Source: Pigoraptor vietnamica (Eukaryota; Opisthokonta; Filasterea). From it: a stretch of 64,000 nucleotides of DNA. A program made the position numbers and the translations under genes. The notes under the pieces are model-generated. The model ran no database searches. It saw only the letters and a program-made list of their open reading frames with translations, and was not told the DNA's origin. The stretch covers positions 1 to 64,000 of the forward strand of contig CALSCQ010001194.1 in assembly GCA_943704525.1 (NCBI GenBank). The letters are read 5' to 3'. Below are positions 59,571 to 64,000 of the stretch, in pieces (positions within the stretch are counted from its first letter, which is position 1; the number at the start of each line of letters is the position of its first letter).

Positions 59571-61177
59571 TCATTCCCAACTTTCCCAGTCGTCATCCTG
59601 TTTGCAAGAAAATGGAATAGATTAGCCAAACGGAAGGGCTCAGTAATAACGCGCACGCGTGCAACTCACACTCACAAGGCCTTTTGTTTGCCCAGACACC
59701 ATTTCGTATGTTGTACTGTGGCTCGAAGACGTGGCATTCGAGGGCTGCGACGAGAAGGGACAGCCCGTGAGGCAAATGTAGCGGAGCTCAAACCTCAGAC
59801 AGCAAGAGAACTCCCCAACTCGCAATGGGAAAGCCCACTGACTACAGTATTATGCACGCACCGTCGACAAAGTGGCCTCGTGCGCGTCGGCCGAATCTTC
59901 CGAGCTGGCGTCCAGCGACGGCATTCGTACCGTTGTAACCGGTGGCGTGGCCTCCACCGTTTCGTGTTTCGCGTCTGCCACTGGCACCGTCGACGTGACC
60001 TCTGCATTCGATGGGGCCGACACTGCGTGCTCCGCCACGGGCACATCCGCGGTGTCCTGAGACTCAGGCACGAGCGCGGGCGCCTGCGCACTGCTAGAGG
60101 CCGCGGCGGGTTCCGTATCGGGATGAGAGCGCGAGTCGTTGGCTGCCGCGTCGTCGCCCTCGTCATCCCACGCAATCTCGTTGTCGCCTCTGTGTACGCG
60201 ACTCACAAGTGCTTTTCGGCGCTCCTCCTCCTCGAGAAATGCGTGCACTCGGAAGTAATATCGCGCCCAGAAGGTCGAATACGTCATCGCAGAGGGCACA
60301 AGGCGAGAGTGGTGCGAGCGCACGTCGGCGCTGCCCGCGAGCATGCGCGATATCTCGTCTGTCTTTGTCGCAAGGTCAAAAGTCGCTTGCCACGCCTCGA
60401 ATGCGGCGGCGTCGGCGGGCTCCGACTCGTAGCTGCAACAACAAAGGATCCACGTCACCACACCGATGCATGACTGCCACAACACATTCACGTCAACTTC
60501 TATCAATGTGGGATCACTCTGCGTCAAATTGCCCTCTCAGTGCAACAAGCATGCACACGTTAGAGGGCAATACTTACGTGGTGGGGTCCAGGCGAATGGC
60601 ACGGACGGCTGCCTCGTGCCGGTCCAGGGGCTGAGCACTCGGTCCCGGTGGCGACGACGACAGTGCAATCACATGGCCCAACATGTGCTGCGAGCGCTGT
60701 TGTTCTTGCCGCGCGAGCGACTCCGCCTCGGAGTCCTCGGGCGCCTGTTGTGCATCGGCGATATGAGAATGTGGGGGAAAAGGAACAACAATAGACACAT
60801 TTCGTGTCCCACACTGAAGCAACACATGTGTGTCGTGTGCATGCGCGCGCGTGCGCATGTGCGAGTGTGCGTGCAGTCAAACTGACCGGCCCAGAAGTGA
60901 CAAGTTAGCAAGGCCGTACTCACCAGGCCCAAGTCCCGCTGCACCGCGTGCGCCGCAGACACGACGACCTCCTGGGTGTCATGCTGCACGACAGCCACAA
61001 ATTCGCCCAAATCGCGCTTCGTCTGCTCTATCAACTCTTCAGACTGCGAGGGTCCCCACAAGAGTGAGCGTGCGTGCGCGTAGAAGAAGAATTACACACA
61101 GTACCGCACAAGCACAATGCACTCCCCACCTTTTGTTTCACAGCAGCAATAAAGCCCCACCATCCGCCCTCCGCCAT
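59571..61177 (-). CDS. BSDC1: BSD-domain protein, BSDC1 family
   Basis: Starts MAEGGWWGFIAAVKQK, like human BSDC1 (MAEGEDVGWW), followed by SEELIEQTKRDLGEFVAVVQ and HDTQEVV, the conserved amphipathic N-terminus. The BSD domain is in RLDPTTYESEPADAAAFEAW and DEISRMLAGSADVRSHHSRL, VPSAMTYSTFWARYYFRVHA, with the paired FW/YYF residues typical of BSD. A Ser/Ala/Thr-rich disordered region follows. Two further short exons complete it: 59744-59676 (PSNATSSSHSTTYEMVSGQT and KGL) and 59597-59571, DDDWESWE then stop, the acidic Trp-rich end that in human BSDC1 reads VEWEDWE. Without them the reading frame would stop at 59850 just after the donor gtgcgt. Function is poorly known even in animals. Confidence 0.9.
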
Positions 61178-61520
61178 TTTACGCGCACGCCGGCACGCCG
61201 CCGGACCGTGTTCGAATAACCCACGACCAGTACCACTGCGAGTGTTTGTCTGTTGTAGCTGAAAACGGACACGGCAAGTCCCCACACGCGACGAGTGATA
61301 TCAGCGCAAGCAGAGCTACAGAGAGGAGCAGAGGGCGCGCTTCGTTGAAGGAAGTTTTTGAACGGCGTTCGTTTCTCACTTTTGCCAAGGTCTACCAACG
61401 TCATCAATGCTGAGTCCGTACTTTACCTCGACCTCGTGGCAAAAGCATTGAAAACTATTCGAAAAATGTGCCAAATTTGTGGGGGGAATTTGGGCCACTT
61501 TTTGTGTTTCAACGAGGTTA

Positions 61521-61567
61521 CGTCACGATGACGTAGTTTTATAATGTGGTCATTATGAGATGACGTA
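61521..61567. promoter_or_regulatory. Cluster of three TGACGTA (bZIP-type) sites
   Basis: TACGTCA at 61521-61527, TGACGTA at 61531-61537 and TGACGTA at 61561-61567. The first two form a near-perfect inverted repeat (TTACGTCACGATGACGTA). All lie within 160 bases of the MORN5 start. Confidence 0.5.
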
Positions 61568-61579
61568 TGTAAATCGTCA

Positions 61580-61594
61580 GTCTCCATGGCAGCC
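61580..61594 (+). promoter_or_regulatory. X-box-like (RFX) motif upstream of MORN5
   Basis: gtctccatggcagcc resembles the RFX X-box GTNGCCATGGYNAC, whose two half-sites flank AT; three positions differ. It is 85-99 bases before the start codon of a flagellum-type gene, the usual distance for RFX-controlled ciliary genes. Confidence 0.4.
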
Positions 61595-61678
61595 ACTGAA
61601 ACGATTCCAGGTTGAACCGAGAGTGAACTTTAAATCGAGAAAGATTGCGCCAAACCACCGCTCTCACCCGAGCGAAAA

Positions 61679-62764
61679 ATGGAGTACACGGGCAGCAGCT
61701 ACGTGGGCGAGCGAAAGAATGGCCGGTGCGTTTTTGAAACTTTCACATCGCAAGGAGATTCGGGGACGTGATATGCTGAAAGTGTGTAAATACTTTTGTG
61801 TGCGCAGGCTCGAGGGTGTCGGCGAGTACACGTTCCCCACGGGAACAAAGTACAAGGGCCAGCTGAAGGACGGACAGTGAGTGACCTCTTTTCGATTCGC
61901 ATCTCCGTTTGAGGAGAAGACTGAATGGACTGTTCCAACGCAGGTTCCATGGCCACGGCGTGCTCCACTTTCCCAACGGCGGTCGCTTTGAGGCCGAGTG
62001 GGACGAGGGTGTTGCCACAGGGGTGCGTCTTCGTACCGAGATTACGCTTTGAATCCAACGCCGTTGTAGGCACTGACACGCATGTTCACTCACACACGCG
62101 ACATGATGTCAGGGCTCGTACACGTACGCTGACGGGCTGCAGTACGAGGAGAAGGATTGGGACTACTGCACAGAGGAGGATCGTCGGTTCTTCTCGGAGC
62201 GCATCTATGGACTTAAGCCTGCCGGTGCGTTGCGTTCTCTCATTACTGTCGATCGTCTGTCACTATCGTTTGTTCTAACCGTTGCGTGTGCTTGCGTGGG
62301 TATGGGCTTATTTGTTATGCGTACGAGCTCGTTTGCTCTAACCTTTGTGTGTGCGCTGCGTGTGCGCGTGCGTGTGGGCTTCTTTGTTGTGCTCACTGCA
62401 CGCATATGTACGAGCACGTTTGTTCTAACAAGTGCGCGTGCTTGCCCGTCCAGGGAAGAGCCAGCTTACCAACTCTGGCGTGTGCAATGCGATCCCCACG
62501 GGAACATACGACTGCGGCGACGGCTTTTACAATCCAAAGGACGGGAAGATCTACAATTACTCCGGCGCGTTCCTGCGCAACCCCGGTGAGCAGCGCCGCA
62601 GTGTTGGCCGTTTGCTGTTGTCGAGTGCATGCGTTATCTTTGTTATTGGAAGAATAACCAGTGTCAATGTCGCCTGTGTGTGGAATGTTACGTGCTAACG
62701 CACAAATGGTTGCGCAGAGGAGGGCGAACCAGAGTGGATCGTGAAGACGTGCCGGCGAGCCTGA
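61679..62764 (+). CDS. MORN5: MORN repeat-containing protein 5
   Basis: Six exons: 61679-61725, 61808-61876, 61944-62022, 62113-62224, 62454-62585 and 62718-62764, giving 161 residues, the same length as human MORN5. It starts [20 protein letters not shown] like human MEYTGSKYIGEYVDGRMEG. Three MORN repeats follow: [36 protein letters not shown] and [47 protein letters not shown] and [10 protein letters not shown] complete the match. Animal MORN5 is expressed in ciliated cells and sperm and is tied to flagellar function, so this points to a flagellate stage here. All phases agree. Confidence 0.96.
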
Positions 62765-63212
62765 ACATTGTCTGCTTGCACTTGTGTACATAACTTCGCG
62801 CCCGCGCACTTTTCTCACACACCGCCGCACGAACGCTGGCCGTTTCTGCGCACGATGTACAACCATGATTTTCCGCTCGACGCGCGTGCACAGCGCCTTG
62901 CTTTGCATGCAACCAACGCATTGCGCCCGCGCGCCATGTCGTGACCTCTCTCGATTACACGTGAAATGAGTCGATCTCGTGCGCATCCTTCTTTGTTGTT
63001 GGCGCCGCTTTTCGACGAACGCGCATTCCATTGTGTGCCCAACCGACGTTTCTACTGTGGCCGGGGGTGTGAGGGGGGGGGTAAGGGGGGTTGCCACCGA
63101 TCGCGGCTGTTACTCACGCACAGTTCACCCCTATACCATTTAGCTGCTATCACAAACCCTCGCAAATACCATTTCACGGCCGCACGTTTTTCAAATCGCA
63201 ACGGTTTACTTT
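62765..63212. other. Convergent gap between MORN5 and AP endonuclease
   Basis: 3' flanks of convergent genes. Contains the G-rich tract described at 63062. No coding region supported. Confidence 0.6.
63062..63092 (+). other. Potential G-quadruplex tract
   Basis: Three long G runs (five, nine and six Gs) separated by 3-5 bases, so the nine-G run can supply two G-tracts of one quadruplex. It lies between two 3' ends, where such structures can aid termination. Confidence 0.55.
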
Positions 63213-63951
63213 TTACTTTCGTCGCTTGGGCTGTCCCATAAGGGCCTCAAACGCATTTCGCTTCCGTCCGACGTCACTCACACCGTCCCCTGGCGCTGCC
63301 TCGCCGTCCACCGCACCTGCAACGCCCTCCATCGCAACAGGGCCCTCTTCACCTTCGGCAACCGGCCCAGCCTCACTCGCCATTGCCGCATCGCTCTGTG
63401 CGGCCGCTGCTGGTGTTGGCACGTCGATCGGTACCGAAGGGCATTGTGATACCTGAGAGACCTCGCATGCTCCGGTCGTTTCGGCAACAACCGCGCCTTC
63501 GACAATCGCAGCTTCCGCTGCAGTAACACCAACGGGCGATGGCGCCTTCTCCCCCTCCCCGGCGGCGACAGTTGCAGCCGGAGAAGCTGGCTTCGGAGAT
63601 TCGCGCGTCTTGGTCGCCTGCCTCGCAAAAAACGCGCTGACGCTCGTCTGCTTGCGCGTGTCCTTCACTTTGTACGCGTCGGCGTTCTTGGCGCACATGG
63701 GCGGGAGGGGCGCGCTCGGCGGTCGCTGCACGGGCGCGCACTTCAGGCGGAGGGTGATGGGGCAGTGGTCGCTCCCCATGACCTTTGGGAGCGTGTCGGC
63801 GTCCTCCACTTCTAGCCGCATGAGTTCTGCGTCAACGAGGGCATAGTCGATGCGCCATCCGTTGTTGAGTGGGCGCTGTTGCGTGCGCATGTCCCAGAAC
63901 GTGAAGCGGCGCTCTTCGTTCGGGTGGAAGTGCCGAAAACTGTCCACAAAG
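63213..63951 (-). CDS. Exonuclease III-family AP endonuclease, C-terminal part
   Basis: The last exon of a base-excision-repair endonuclease. SFRHFHPNEERRFTFWDM, QRPLNNGWRIDYALVD and MGSDHCPITLRLKC match the C-terminal third of APE/ExoIII, with the catalytic SDH triad residues (GSDHCP) intact. Beyond the nuclease fold, a tail of about 160 residues begins with a KQTSVSAFFARQ box, which fits the PCNA-interacting (PIP) pattern QxxhxxFF. It continues as an Ala/Glu-rich disordered stretch and ends with a basic tip (QPKRRK). The PIP box suggests an APE2-like or replication-linked role, though the Zf-GRF domain usual in APE2 is not seen here. A 49-base intron (64000-63952) lies upstream; the rest of the gene is outside the window. 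The partner domains cannot be judged. Confidence 0.86.
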
Positions 63952-64000
63952 CTGCCAGGGAGGTGACATGGTGTGAGACAGAGGTGAAGGCGCAGCTCAC

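Larger units (their letters stand above)
61178..61678. other. Divergent promoter region between BSDC1 and MORN5
   Basis: About 500 bases between divergent genes, with three TGACGTA heptamers (61521-61567) and an X-box-like motif (61580-61594) close to the MORN5 start. Confidence 0.6.

Noticed and set aside
59850-59862. Stop codon ending BSDC1 at 59850
   Set aside because: A donor (gtgcgt) precedes it, and two further in-phase exons restore the conserved C-terminus.

Overview
This window is nuclear DNA from an intron-rich, fairly GC-rich eukaryote with the standard genetic code. Genes are close together, lie on both strands, and are split by many short introns (mostly about 50-300 bases). Donors are mostly GTG-type (gtgagt, gtgcgt, gtgggt, gtgtgt) and acceptors mostly gcag. 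Long dinucleotide tracts (CT, GT/CA, GA) sit almost entirely in introns. The gene set suggests a flagellated single-celled eukaryote, perhaps related to opisthokonts or apusomonads: a P2X receptor, MORN5 (a sperm/axoneme-type protein), ARPC3, TBL1, TOPORS, RSBN1, a CSRNP-type factor, histidine ammonia-lyase, and a LIN9 with the SANT-plus-DIRP layout best known from plant ALWAYS EARLY. The sequence alone does not give the species.

Layout from left to right: 3' part of a P2X receptor (+); F-box-like protein (-); one giant gene of about 16 kb (+) for a roughly 3,460-residue membrane-anchored mosaic with PA14, G8, a CEMIP/TMEM2-like core and further beta-helix modules; TMEM115 (+); RSBN1/KDM9-type protein (-); TBL1 WD40 corepressor (+); 2OG-Fe(II) oxygenase with a probable mitochondrial presequence (-); ABCG-type transporter (-); TOPORS-type RING/RS protein (-); CSRNP-type protein (+); histidine ammonia-lyase (-); LIN9 (+); glutamate/cysteine-sulfinate-type PLP decarboxylase (+); ARPC3 (-); BSDC1-type BSD protein (-); MORN5 (+); and, running off the right edge, an AP endonuclease with a long C-terminal tail (-).

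Functional threads: chromatin and transcription control (RSBN1, TBL1, TOPORS, CSRNP, LIN9); membrane and surface (P2X, the giant ectoprotein, ABCG, TMEM115); amino-acid metabolism (histidine ammonia-lyase, PLP decarboxylase); cytoskeleton and flagellum (ARPC3, MORN5). There is no operon logic; neighbours mostly share intergenic regions of a few hundred bases. Several of these regions carry TGACGTCA or TGACGTA elements.

The most unusual object is the giant gene. It joins an animal-type PA14/G8/CEMIP-like ectodomain to three further beta-helix modules of a kind familiar from bacterial secreted proteins, plus a lectin-like domain and one C-terminal membrane anchor. The reading frame was followed exon by exon through the whole body of the gene; only its first exon is unresolved. 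A second recurring oddity is GC-AG introns: five are forced by frame and by conserved protein sequence.
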